Of a stretch of DNA of 64,000 nucleotides, positions 46,092-54,527 are shown in pieces. Every line of letters begins with the position of its first letter. The stretch's first letter is position 1. The stretch lies in assembly GCA_964344035.1 (NCBI GenBank), contig CAYFLK010000010.1:15805-79804 (forward strand). The letters run 5' to 3'. The notes under the pieces were generated by a model. The model searched no databases and was not told where the DNA came from. It saw only the letters and a program-made list of their open reading frames with translations. The position numbers and the translations under genes are program-made. The stretch is from UBA1014 sp964344035 (lineage in GTDB: Bacteria; SAR324; NAC60-12).

Positions 46092-47152
46092 CAGGCTGCC
46101 TGAAGGGATGCTTTGCGTATGAATGCGGAAGCCTTCAACGCGGCCGCCCCTCCCATCGAAACCGAATCTTCCAGGTCAGCAGGGCTTGCAGCCGCGCCCG
46201 CAACAAAAATACCGGGTTCGCTTGTTTCAACCGTGTTCAATGCGCCGCCGACAGTTTCGATGAAACCGTGGGATTCAAGTGGCAGCCGAAACAGTTCCGC
46301 CATTCGGGTGGTCCCTTCGCTGGGTTCCATTCCAACTGAGAGGATCACCACATCCATCGGCACTTCCATGGGACGCCCCATGGTGGTGTCCTCTCCCTTG
46401 ACAACAACCGTGTCTCCGCGTCGGGTGATTTCCGTGACAATGCCGCGTATATAATTAACCCGGTATTGCTCTTGGGCTTTCCAATAGATTTCATCTTCCC
46501 AAAACCCATACATGCGCATGTCGATGTAGAAGATGAAAACACGGCATTCCGGGAGCATATGACGTATTTCAATGGCCTCCTTCGAAGCAATGGCGCAGCA
46601 GACCTTGGAACACCACTGGTTGCCGACCTGGCGGTCACGGCTACCCACGCACTGGATGAAACAGACTTGTTTGGGGGTCTTTCCTGTGGAGGGACGCACA
46701 AACCTGCCGGCTTTCAGCATGCGTTCCGCATCGACAAGGGTGATTACGTCATCGAATTCATAATAGCCGTACATCTGTGTTTCTTTTCCCGGATCAAAAT
46801 GCTGGAACCCAGTGGCAATGATCACGCTTCCCGCAGGCAGGAATTCCATCCCCCCGGGGCCTTTGACCCCGATTTCGAGGGCAGGTGCCTTTCCCTTGAC
46901 ACTGACCACTTCAGAAGAGGTTCGAATGTCTATCAGCTCATCGGCGTCGATCCGTCCTATCATTTCCCCCATTGCCTCCTCGGCGTTGCGCATATTGGGG
47001 GTGAGCGCGGCATAATCGGAAAGGATCGGCATGCCTCCGAGGCGGTCAGCCTTGTCCACCAGGGTGACGCGGTATCCCAGGTCCGCCACCCCTCGCGCCG
47101 CTTCCAGACCCGCAGGGCCACCTCCAATTATTAACACGGGAAGTTCAGACAT
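46091..47152 (-). CDS. shdrA: sHdrA, FAD-binding sulfur-oxidising heterodisulfide-reductase-like subunit
   Basis: 353 residues from ATG 47152 (overlapping shdrB1 by 8 bases). It is about half the length of methanogen HdrA and lacks its ferredoxin inserts, as is typical for sHdrA. FAD Rossmann motif VLIIGGGPAGLEAARGVADLG; cysteines in FIQCVGSRDRQVGNQWCSKV with CCAIASKEA may bind an atypical iron-sulfur cluster; GIFVAGAAASPADLEDSV is the FAD C-terminal motif. It is the flavin core of the complex that oxidises protein-bound sulfane sulfur in the cytoplasm. Confidence 0.92.
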   Translation of the reverse strand: MSELPVLIIGGGPAGLEAARGVADLGYRVTLVDKADRLGGMPILSDYAALTPNMRNAEEAMGEMIGRIDADELIDIRTSSEVVSVKGKAPALEIGVKGPGGMEFLPAGSVIIATGFQHFDPGKETQMYGYYEFDDVITLVDAERMLKAGRFVRPSTGKTPKQVCFIQCVGSRDRQVGNQWCSKVCCAIASKEAIEIRHMLPECRVFIFYIDMRMYGFWEDEIYWKAQEQYRVNYIRGIVTEITRRGDTVVVKGEDTTMGRPMEVPMDVVILSVGMEPSEGTTRMAELFRLPLESHGFIETVGGALNTVETSEPGIFVAGAAASPADLEDSVSMGGAAALKASAFIRKASLQAA

Positions 47153-48353
47153 TGGCATCCTCCCAGCTGATGTAATCAATTTCTCCGGCTTTTATCCGTT
47201 TGGTTTGCGCTTCGAACTCTGCCCATGCTTTTTCGTGGTCGATGCCCATTTTTTCGAGCAGAGACTTGTTGTCCACGCCATGCCAGTGAAGCTGGCAGAC
47301 GATGTAAGGATGCGCTCCCATGGCCAGCGCGGCAAACTGGGAATCGGACATCACCGGGATACCTACATTGCGCTTGTGCGCACGCGCGGCAAACTGGCTT
47401 TTATCGAGAGTGGTCACGCATCCAGTGTCGTGAGTCAAAACAACGTCCGGATTGACTTCCTCCTTCATCCTCTCAATTTTGCGCGTGGTGGCAAACGAGC
47501 GGGAAAAATCCCGGCTGACAAGGATGTGCCTGAACCCAAATCCGCAGCAGTCATGCCACGTGGAATAATCACCCGTTTTGGCGCCCAGCGCATGGACCAG
47601 CGCGGTGATGACGGCAGTGCGCTGGCCGTCGTACAGGTCGCGGTCATAAACCGCGTCTTCGACAACCAGCTTATGGTAGTGGCAGGCGGGATGGACCGTG
47701 GCGGTAATTCCACTCAGGTCCAGGACTTTCTGTGCCGCGATCCTGTCCCGCATCGCGTGCACCCATTCAGAGTAGTGCACGATCTCCTCCGGGAATACGA
47801 AGGGCATCTTGAGACGGTCCATGATCCCGCGCACCTTCTTGCGGAGTTTTGGATAATGCAGCAGCTGCTCGCGGGTTTCCTTGTAATGCCCGTAGCTTGT
47901 TCCACAGTGAATCAGGGGAAAGTATCCGTCGACCTTTGCCTGGGAAAAGTTTCTCACCGCGATGCCAGCCTGCGCGGCGGCATTCGAGGTTGATGACGCG
48001 TAATAGTTCCAGGCTGTGCAGGAGGACTGATCGCGCGGATCATGGTATTCAAATCCCAGCTTGCGGTTCAGCCAGAATATTGATGTGGAGTAACCCGGGA
48101 TGTGACCGCATTGTCCGCATGATTTGTGATGCCAGGTGTATTGCAGGGGGATTTTCTTTTTTCGACCAAACTTCGTTTCCACCTCGACAAACGGTTCGGG
48201 GACGCGGTGGACCTCAAGTTCACCCTCGGCTTCAAGGGCAAACAACTGTTCCCGGAAATCCTCCGTGGGAGGCATTCCTGTGCGTATAAATTCACGTGCT
48301 GATGCGGTGGGGGGGATAAAGACCGCCCGTGGGTCCAAAGCTGCCTGCGGCAT
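47145..48353 (-). CDS. shdrB1: sHdrB1, CCG-domain catalytic subunit
   Basis: 402 residues with an HdrB-type double CCG domain. Cysteine groups: HHKSCGQCGHIPGYS, DQSSCTAWNYYAS, VHPACHYHK, WHDCCGFGFRHIL and LTHDTGCVTTLD. In HdrB these bind two noncubane [4Fe-4S] clusters; in sHdrB1 the set is partly altered, in line with a different substrate (sulfur bound to LbpA, DsrE or TusA). A strong AAGGAGG precedes the ATG. It lies between the nitroreductase-like gene and shdrA. Confidence 0.9.
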   Translation of the reverse strand: MPQAALDPRAVFIPPTASAREFIRTGMPPTEDFREQLFALEAEGELEVHRVPEPFVEVETKFGRKKKIPLQYTWHHKSCGQCGHIPGYSTSIFWLNRKLGFEYHDPRDQSSCTAWNYYASSTSNAAAQAGIAVRNFSQAKVDGYFPLIHCGTSYGHYKETREQLLHYPKLRKKVRGIMDRLKMPFVFPEEIVHYSEWVHAMRDRIAAQKVLDLSGITATVHPACHYHKLVVEDAVYDRDLYDGQRTAVITALVHALGAKTGDYSTWHDCCGFGFRHILVSRDFSRSFATTRKIERMKEEVNPDVVLTHDTGCVTTLDKSQFAARAHKRNVGIPVMSDSQFAALAMGAHPYIVCQLHWHGVDNKSLLEKMGIDHEKAWAEFEAQTKRIKAGEIDYISWEDANV

Positions 48354-48392
48354 AAAGCCTCCTTAATTGCCGTGCAGAATTAAAATATAGGA

Positions 48393-49002
48393 TTAGTGCC
48401 GAAACTCTATAACCGATTCATCCCTTGTTATTGGTTCGGGGACATCGCCGCTGTAACCGACGTTGAGGATGGGGCCGATAACCCACTCGTCCTCGTTGTA
48501 TCCAAGCGCGTCCACCACCTGGTCTTGCACTTTTCGCGATGCAAGTGAAAGGATCCCCGGTTTGCAATCCTTCCGCATGTGCCTGGAGCATCATGTTCTG
48601 TGCCGCGCACCAGGTGGCGCTCAGGTTGTGTGTTAACTTCAGCGAGTGGTAATCAAAATGTACCAGGCAGAGGATCATGACCGGCGCATTGCCCAGGGTC
48701 TTTCCAAATTCCTCCGCCATGCGGGTCCATTCCTCCTCATCCTTGAATGAACTCTGTTCAAACATGAAGCGCACGAATTTAAGGACTGTATGGTCCTCCC
48801 GGACCATATTTCCGATGCGTTCACGTTCATTGCCGGAAAGGACGATAAATTTCCAACCCTGTGGCTGGTAAATGCTCAATGGCGCCCACAAAGCAGCCCT
48901 GGTGATGCGCTGAAGAGCGTCTGCCGGAATCTCCCGGTCACGGTCAAAGTGGCGGACGACCCGGCGAGACTGGATCAATTTCAACAGTTCATCCCGTTCC
49001 AT
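48393..49002 (-). pseudogene. nitroreductase-family protein, frameshifted in a homopolymer
   Basis: From ATG 49002 the protein reads as a nitroreductase: LIQSRRVVRHFDRDREIPAD, ALWAPLSIYQPQGWKFIVL, TWCAAQNMMLQAHAEGLQTG. It then leaves frame at a G run on the coding strand (CCCC on plus, 48555-48558). Removing one G restores ILSLASRKVQDQVVDALGYN, then EWVIGPILNVGYSG and a natural end at 48393, giving about 202 residues. FMN-dependent oxidoreductases of this family reduce many substrates. Its place inside the sHdr operon between C1 and B1 is unusual and suggests a function there. A sequencing error is as likely as real decay. Confidence 0.8.
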
Positions 49003-49011
49003 GCCTAGCCC

Positions 49012-49743
49012 TCAGTCATCATCCTCTTCGTCCAGCACGTTTTCAAAATCGTCAATGTCATAACCATGTTCATCGAGCAATTCCTCCATCACCTCCTCAA
49101 GAATCATGAAAATGCCTTCATCGATTTTTTCGATCATCTCAAGATTGCCGGTGAGTTTCCAAATCATGTATAGTTCGAGCCGCGTTTTCTCGCTGACGTC
49201 CCAGGCGAGTTCAGTGGTATGCATCGTTTCCGGAGGCACAGCGCGGCGCCAGAGATCCAGGTTGTCGGACACATTTTTCACATCCGGACCCCAATCCGGG
49301 AAGAAATCCGGCTGAAGCATATCGGGCGCCACCTGGGTCCCCGTGGACATGATTTTGTAGATGATGCGGCTGTAGGCTTTGAGGGCGTCTTTTGCGGACT
49401 GCAACCCGTGGTTGACCGCCACTTCGCGCATGATGGTGATGATCCCCCCCGGGTTGTTCTGGCGTGGACACCTTGTGCATGAAAAGCACTGGGAACAGTC
49501 CCAGACACGGTCATTGAGCAGTTCATAGAAGGTGTCAACATCTTCCCGGGCCATCACCTGGGCAAAAACCCTCGGGCTGAAGTCGTAAAAACGTGCCGAA
49601 GGACAAGCGGCAACACAGATGCCACATTCATAGCAGCCGTAGAGCTGATGATCGTAGCGCATGTCGGCCTTGACTTCGTTAAACAAGGCCTGCTTAGTTT
49701 CAACAGGGACATCAGTGTATTTTGCGTCGGAATAGATGGACAT
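49012..49743 (-). CDS. shdrC1: sHdrC1, iron-sulfur electron-transfer subunit
   Basis: 243 residues. Two [4Fe-4S] motifs: CYECGICVAACPSARFYDF (about 37-55) and CSQCFSCTRCPRQNNPGG (about 83-100), the second with the shortened CxxCxxCxxCP spacing seen in sHdrC1. The helical C-terminal half ends in a strongly acidic tail (FENVLDEEDDD). It should pass electrons between sHdrB1 and sHdrA. It starts six bases after the thioredoxin-like stop with GAAGG before the ATG. Confidence 0.9.
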   Translation of the reverse strand: MSIYSDAKYTDVPVETKQALFNEVKADMRYDHQLYGCYECGICVAACPSARFYDFSPRVFAQVMAREDVDTFYELLNDRVWDCSQCFSCTRCPRQNNPGGIITIMREVAVNHGLQSAKDALKAYSRIIYKIMSTGTQVAPDMLQPDFFPDWGPDVKNVSDNLDLWRRAVPPETMHTTELAWDVSEKTRLELYMIWKLTGNLEMIEKIDEGIFMILEEVMEELLDEHGYDIDDFENVLDEEDDD

Positions 49744-49749
49744 AATCCT

Positions 49750-50028
49750 TCAGCGCCCTGAACACTTGTGCAGGGCTTCCTGCAGTTCATCTTCAACGGG
49801 CAAACCAATGAAGCGTTTAAACTCAGTTTTACCGCGCGAGATAATTATTGTGGGAATAGTCTTGATCCCGCACTGCCGGGCTTCATCAAGTCCTTTCCTG
49901 TTTTCCAGTTTGACGGTTTTCAGTGCAAGGTCCGGGACCCTCTCAGCCAGCCGCCAGCCCATCTCCACCGCTTCCGCGCAACCGCAGCATGAGTTTTTCC
50001 GCGGTGTCCGTTTTGCCTTTATTTTCAG
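49750..50028 (-). CDS. thioredoxin-like protein with CCGC motif and no standard start codon
   Basis: The first ATG/GTG in frame (49968) would cut the protein after its active site. Upstream the frame stays open to an in-frame TGA at 50034. It encodes KNSCCGCAEAVEMG, a thioredoxin-type CxxC, followed by KLENRKGLDEARQCGIKTIP (cis-Pro loop) and the last strand and helix. Candidate starts are CTG 50028, which overlaps the lbpA stop, or ATA 50022, eight bases after GAAGG. The CxxC and the operon suggest reduction of disulfides or persulfides in sulfur transfer. An ATG lost to error is possible. Confidence 0.65.
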   Translation of the reverse strand: MKIKAKRTPRKNSCCGCAEAVEMGWRLAERVPDLALKTVKLENRKGLDEARQCGIKTIPTIIISRGKTEFKRFIGLPVEDELQEALHKCSGR

Positions 50029-50486
50029 CCTTCAAAACCTTCGCAGTGAATGCACTCGCCAAGCTCCTTTTCACTCATGTAAGTCCGGAAGCCCGCAACT
50101 GCATCATCCCCGCTCACCAGTTCTCCCTGTTCGGCATCCATCTCAACCGGTCTTATCCGCACGATCCAGCCATCCATGTAGGGGCTTTTATTGAGAATGC
50201 TCGCATCAGCCTCAATTGCATCATTACGCGCGGTGATCTCCGCAGTCAGCGGGGTCTTTACCGGTCCGACCCATTTACCACTTTCGACGGTGGCCACGCT
50301 TTTGCCCTTTTTCACTTTCTTCCCCGCTGCTTTTGGACGGCAGTGAATAATCGAACCGGCCATCGTCTGGGCAATGTCGGTCATCCCCATGTCGTATGTC
50401 CCGTCCCCGTTGTCGCGCAGCCAGACATTGTTTTCAACATGATAAAGAAGTTCGTCGGGAAGCAGACAGTTGTTCAGTTCAGACAT
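50025..50486 (-). CDS. lbpA: lipoate-binding protein LbpA of the sHdr system
   Basis: 153 residues. GcvH-like single lipoyl domain: YDMGMTDIAQTMAGSIIHCR, then VATVESGKWVGPVKTPLTAE with the lipoyl Lys71, and SPYMDGWIVRIRP. Two additional cysteines near the C-terminus (CIHCEGFEG) form a CxxC not found in glycine-cleavage GcvH. It is the second LbpA of the window; the other (35007) sits with the lipoate assembly genes. It should be lipoylated by that set and act on sHdr. dsrE3 lies 17 bases upstream. Confidence 0.9.
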   Translation of the reverse strand: MSELNNCLLPDELLYHVENNVWLRDNGDGTYDMGMTDIAQTMAGSIIHCRPKAAGKKVKKGKSVATVESGKWVGPVKTPLTAEITARNDAIEADASILNKSPYMDGWIVRIRPVEMDAEQGELVSGDDAVAGFRTYMSEKELGECIHCEGFEG

Positions 50487-50503
50487 GTCATGCCTTTCCG
50501 GTT

Positions 50504-50878
50504 TTAGTAATTGAGCACCATTTCGCTTTCCATGCCCACATCCACCATGTAGGCCGCTCCGACCACTCCATCACATTCCCCGATCAGGTCTTCTTCGGTC
50601 ATGTCATGGAGCTGCAGGGCAGCCGAGCAGACCCGCATCCCGACTCCGGCTTCCTTTGCTTCCCGGATGAAATCGATAATCCTCTTGCCGCCTTCCTTGG
50701 CCCCCATCTCTTCTGCCACCCCTTTCTTCATCAACAGCACCCCGTCGATCTGGAAAATCATTTCCGCCTCGTTGTCCATGGCGGCGGCAATGTTCGCCAT
50801 GTAAAACGGGGTCGCGCATCGTTGCGGCGTGCCTGGCCCTGAGGTCACAAAGACCGTCATTTTCCCTTCGTCACTCAT
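50504..50878 (-). CDS. dsrE3: DsrE3-type sulfur carrier
   Basis: 124 residues. DsrE/F-like fold, with VFVTSGPGTPQRCATPF at the start, a helix-rich middle (MKKGVAEEMGAKEGGKRI) and the conserved persulfide cysteine in GVGMRVCSAALQLHDM. These cytoplasmic proteins receive and pass sulfane sulfur, typically with TusA and sHdr or Dsr partners. AGAGG precedes the ATG. It lies directly upstream of lbpA and belongs to the sHdr array. Confidence 0.85.
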   Translation of the reverse strand: MSDEGKMTVFVTSGPGTPQRCATPFYMANIAAAMDNEAEMIFQIDGVLLMKKGVAEEMGAKEGGKRIIDFIREAKEAGVGMRVCSAALQLHDMTEEDLIGECDGVVGAAYMVDVGMESEMVLNY

Positions 50879-51167
50879 GAGCCTCTTGCTGAGCGAACAG
50901 TTGTCAATAAAAATGTCCCAAATAATTCCGCCCCATCACTCAAGCCCCGGAAACGACAATCCTAGGCTCTCAGACGAAATATTGAATCTGCCGGCCTAAT
51001 GAGGGCCTTAACTGGGATGCGTCCCGACACATAGACACCTTTTGAATCAGGCAGCATCCGGATTGAGCGGAACAGGGTCTGAATCCGATCTGTCTGCTAC
51101 AGTTTCAGCCGGGCTAACACAAAGCCTAACCATGTTGGAATAACAGGTTAATCCTACCTCCCGGCAT

Positions 51168-51683
51168 TCACATAAACAGCTGGATGTCCGAATCGGCTGC
51201 AAACTCAAGAAACATTGCGGCGCCACCAACTTCGATCCCGTCTATAAAATCGTCCTGGGTGAAACCGAATACGTCCATCGTCATTTGGCAGCCAATCATT
51301 GTAACTCCGGATTCCATACAGATATCACGAAGTTCCTCGATAGTCGCCACTCCCTTGTTCTTGAATGTCTGCTTCATCAATGACGTCGCCATTGTTTCGA
51401 AACCCGGTACGTTGCCCATCAGCAGGTTCGGCATCGGCCACTCAAAGTTCTGAAATCCTTGCGGACCAAACGGCATCTTCATCGGCATCGATGGGTTCGT
51501 TTGCGGGGCCACCTTCGCAGTGATCTTCTTCTTTAATAACGTCAACCCGTAAAATGTGAAAAACACGGCAACCTCCATCTCCATCGCTACCGCGGTCGAG
51601 GCCAGTATGAAAGGAGGATAAGCCCAGTCAAGGGTGCCCTGTGATGCTATCAGCGCCATTCGCTTCGGTCTCTCTTCACTCAT
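51168..51683 (-). CDS. dsrE2: DsrE2-like sulfur-transfer protein
   Basis: 171 residues. DsrE/F/H-like domain in which a Rossmann-type strand IASQGTLDWAYPPFILASTA is followed by a hydrophobic helix (VAMEMEVAVFFTFYGLTLLK), a Met/Pro-rich insert, and the conserved Cys in GVTMIGCQMTMDVFGF. The pattern is that of DsrE2 (DUF1641-adjacent peroxiredoxin-like family), a partner of rhodanese and TusA. A good AAGGAG precedes the ATG. It is the first gene of the sHdr array on this strand, separated from dsrE3 by 289 bases with no gene. Confidence 0.82.
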   Translation of the reverse strand: MSEERPKRMALIASQGTLDWAYPPFILASTAVAMEMEVAVFFTFYGLTLLKKKITAKVAPQTNPSMPMKMPFGPQGFQNFEWPMPNLLMGNVPGFETMATSLMKQTFKNKGVATIEELRDICMESGVTMIGCQMTMDVFGFTQDDFIDGIEVGGAAMFLEFAADSDIQLFM

Positions 51684-52090
51684 ATTTTCTCCTTATTAAG
51701 GATGCATGTGATCAATATATTCAAATAAATGAATATTTTTGGTAAAAAAACCTTCTTGATTATCTCTTTTGTCTCAGGAAGGTGTATGTGCCTCCTTTTT
51801 CTGACTGTCTAAGCAACGGGTCTCCCTTGCGTTTGGTCCATGAAGCAACATCGTCAGCTGAATCGTGTACGGCGGCGATCATCTTCAAAACCAGTTCTCC
51901 GTTCAGACCTCATCGGCTTTCAATGGTTAAAGGTAGGGTCAAGGGCTTTACAAACCTACGCTTTCCATCGTGGAACCGTAAACTCCTTCAGTCAAGCAGC
52001 CTCCTTGAATAGAAGATAGGAAAACTTCTCGCATTATCTACGGCATGTCAAGAATTTTTTTGAGTTAGGTTCTGATCTTTTCAGAAAAAG
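51684..52090. other. interval upstream of the sHdr array
   Basis: 407 bases between dsrE2 and livF, AT-rich next to dsrE2, so likely its promoter region. No regulator gene (such as sHdrR) and no confident promoter motif were found here. Confidence 0.5.
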
Positions 52091-52795
52091 TCAGATGCCG
52101 AGGAAGGCTTCCCGGACATGATCGTCATTCAGCAGTTCCTTTCCGGACCCTTCAAGAGCGACCCTGCCATTTTCCAGGACATACGCCCGGTTACAGAGTG
52201 CGAGGGTTTGGCGGACGTTCTGCTCAACCAGCAGCACCGTGACTCCCTCGCTGTTGATGCGGCGAATCATTTGAAAGATATCCTGGACCAGGATCGGCGC
52301 GAGTCCGAGTGAAGGTTCATCGAACATCATCAATCGCGGCAAGGACATCAGCCCACGACCGATTGCCAGCATCTGCTGTTCTCCGCCGGAAAGCGTCCCT
52401 GCGGACTGTTTACGTCGCTCCAGGAGGCGCGGAAACAGATCATAAATGTATTCCATTGTCTGCGACCTGAGCGTTTTTGCCTTTTTGGAAAGCGAGCCCA
52501 TGATCAGGTTTTCCTCAACGCTCATTTCGGCAAAAAGCCTGCGGCCTTCGGGAACATGTACAATACCCTGTTCGATGATCTGGTGCGGGGGGGACCGGTC
52601 GATCCGTGATCCGTTGAAAGTAATGCTGCCCCTGCTAGGAGGAGTGAGGGCAGAAATGGTACGGATGATAGTCGATTTGCCTGCCCCGTTGGCGCCGACG
52701 AGGACTAGTATTTCCTTTTCCCGCACCCCGAAGCTGACATTCCAAAGGACCTGCAGGTCCCCGTAAAAGACATCGATTCCATCAACGCTGAGCAT
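52091..52795 (-). CDS. livF: branched-chain amino acid-type ABC transporter ATPase LivF
   Basis: 234 residues from ATG 52795, which follows GAGG; a longer start at 52819 overlaps livG further. Walker A LVGANGAGKSTIIRTI, signature LSGGEQQMLAIGRGL and Walker B LMMFDEPSLGLAP are intact. Together with LivG it powers import through LivHM. It overlaps the end of livG and is the last gene of the transporter set. Confidence 0.93.
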   Translation of the reverse strand: MLSVDGIDVFYGDLQVLWNVSFGVREKEILVLVGANGAGKSTIIRTISALTPPSRGSITFNGSRIDRSPPHQIIEQGIVHVPEGRRLFAEMSVEENLIMGSLSKKAKTLRSQTMEYIYDLFPRLLERRKQSAGTLSGGEQQMLAIGRGLMSLPRLMMFDEPSLGLAPILVQDIFQMIRRINSEGVTVLLVEQNVRQTLALCNRAYVLENGRVALEGSGKELLNDDHVREAFLGI

Positions 52796-53507
52796 ATTCC
52801 TCGCCGAGATAGGCTTCAATCACCGCCTGGTTGCGGGAGACTTGCGCGGGGGGCCCGGTTGCTATGGTCTGCCCGAAATTGATTGCGTGTATCCGGTCGG
52901 AAATGGTCATGATGACCCGCATGATATGTTCGACAATGATGATAGTTACTCCGCGTTCCCGGATTTTGCGGATCAGTTCGATTGCCGCTTCCAGTTCCGA
53001 CGGATTGAGTCCGGCGGCGGTTTCGTCGAGCAGTAGTAGCTGCGGCTGGGTGGCCATGGCCCTGGTGATTTCCAGGCGTTTGCGTTCACCGATGGGGAGG
53101 CTTTTAGCAAGCGCGTCTTTGCGGTGTGCAAGTTCACAGAATTCCAGTGTCTGCAGCGCAAGTTTACGCGCGCTTTCCATGGTGCCCGAGCAGGAAAAAG
53201 CTGCGGCGATGACATTGTCCAGCACGCTCATTCTTCCGAGCGGCTTGACCACCTGAAAGGTCCTGCCAATGCCAAGACGGCAGATCCGGTGTGTTTTCAT
53301 ACCGGTGATATCATCTCCGCGGAAAAAGATGCTGCCGCTGGTTGGTTGGAAGTAGCTGCTGATCAGGTTGAAGATGGTGGTTTTCCCTGACCCGTTCGGC
53401 CCGATAAGCCCGAAAATTTCCCCCTGTTCAACCTCGAAACAGACATCGTTTACCGCCGCAAGTCCGCCGAAATATTTGATCAGGTGATCGATCTTGAAAA
53501 AACTCAT
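52782..53507 (-). CDS. livG: branched-chain amino acid-type ABC transporter ATPase LivG
   Basis: 241 residues. Walker A LIGPNGSGKTTIFNLI, signature region SLPIGERKRLEITRAMATQP (in place of LSGGQ) and Walker B LLLLDETAAGLNP, all as usual for LivG. ATG 53507 overlaps the livM stop by four bases (ATGA), a sign of coupled translation. Substrate class is defined by LivK, which is not specific by sequence. Confidence 0.93.
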   Translation of the reverse strand: MSFFKIDHLIKYFGGLAAVNDVCFEVEQGEIFGLIGPNGSGKTTIFNLISSYFQPTSGSIFFRGDDITGMKTHRICRLGIGRTFQVVKPLGRMSVLDNVIAAAFSCSGTMESARKLALQTLEFCELAHRKDALAKSLPIGERKRLEITRAMATQPQLLLLDETAAGLNPSELEAAIELIRKIRERGVTIIIVEHIMRVIMTISDRIHAINFGQTIATGPPAQVSRNQAVIEAYLGEEYAQR

Positions 53508-54514
53508 GCCTTTACTCCTGCTTTTCTTCCCGGGATCACGAAGCGCAGGATTTTTTCCCAGTCACCGACAATTCCGTTAGGCAGGAGGAGAATCACCAGT
53601 ACCACGAGGATGCCAAAACCAAGCACATGGGCCTTGGTGATGTATTTTGCGAAAACCAACAATGCTTCTATCTCGGTGATCGTTCCAATGCCTTTTAGTA
53701 GGCCGAAGAACCCCGTGCGGAAAAATTCATGTACCGCTACCATCATGAAGGCCCCCACCACCGGCCCGTAGATGGTGCCGACTCCCCCGACAATGCCGAC
53801 GAGGATGGCCATGATGGAGATGTCGTGTAAAGAAAAAACCACTTCAGGATCGATGAACCCCATGTAGTTCATGAACAGGGCTCCGGCCATCCCGGTCAGG
53901 AAAGCGGCGATGTTCAGGGAAAACATTTTGTACAAGTGCGTATTTATGCCCAGACTTTCGGCGGCATCCTGGTCTTCCCGAATTGAAACGAAGTAGTAGC
54001 CCCATTTGGAATTGATCACCAGCTGGATGCCCACCACCGACAGGACCGCCAGCGCCAGCGCGATGTAGTAGTAAGGAATCTTCGAAACAAAGGTCTGCAT
54101 GATGAGGATGCCCACCATACCGTCAGTTAGTGATTCCCAGATGGTAGCGATGTGGCGGCAGACTTCGTTCAGCGCCAGCGTCGCCAGTGCGAAGTAGGCG
54201 CCCCGCAGACGAAAGCAGATCCAGCCGAAAGGCAAAGCGATAAGCATCGCGGTGAATCCCCCGAAAAGCATCCCCCACCATGCGGACAGTCCGAGTTTGT
54301 GCGCAAACAGCCCGGCGGTGTAGGCGCCGGTGCCGAAAAAAGCTGCATCTCCGAACGAAACCTGCCCCGTATAGCCGGCGATTATGTTCCAGCCGGAACC
54401 AATCACGACCCACATCAGCACCAGGATCATCAGGTGCTGGTGGTAGTCGTTGCGCACAATCAGCGGAAAAACCAGCAAAAAGGCAAGCAATGCGAGCGGA
54501 CCGAGTCTGTTCAT
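53504..54514 (-). CDS. livM: branched-chain amino acid-type ABC permease LivM
   Basis: 336 residues with about nine to ten membrane helices. ITSIREDQDAAESLG-type EAA motif appears as VSIREDQDAAESLGIN, the contact site for the ATPase. The GYTGQVSFGDAAFFGTGAY segment is characteristic of LivM. GAGGTAACGC precedes the ATG. It follows livH after 13 bases. Confidence 0.93.
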   Translation of the reverse strand: MNRLGPLALLAFLLVFPLIVRNDYHQHLMILVLMWVVIGSGWNIIAGYTGQVSFGDAAFFGTGAYTAGLFAHKLGLSAWWGMLFGGFTAMLIALPFGWICFRLRGAYFALATLALNEVCRHIATIWESLTDGMVGILIMQTFVSKIPYYYIALALAVLSVVGIQLVINSKWGYYFVSIREDQDAAESLGINTHLYKMFSLNIAAFLTGMAGALFMNYMGFIDPEVVFSLHDISIMAILVGIVGGVGTIYGPVVGAFMMVAVHEFFRTGFFGLLKGIGTITEIEALLVFAKYITKAHVLGFGILVVLVILLLPNGIVGDWEKILRFVIPGRKAGVKA

Positions 54515-54527
54515 GCGTTACCTCTTT

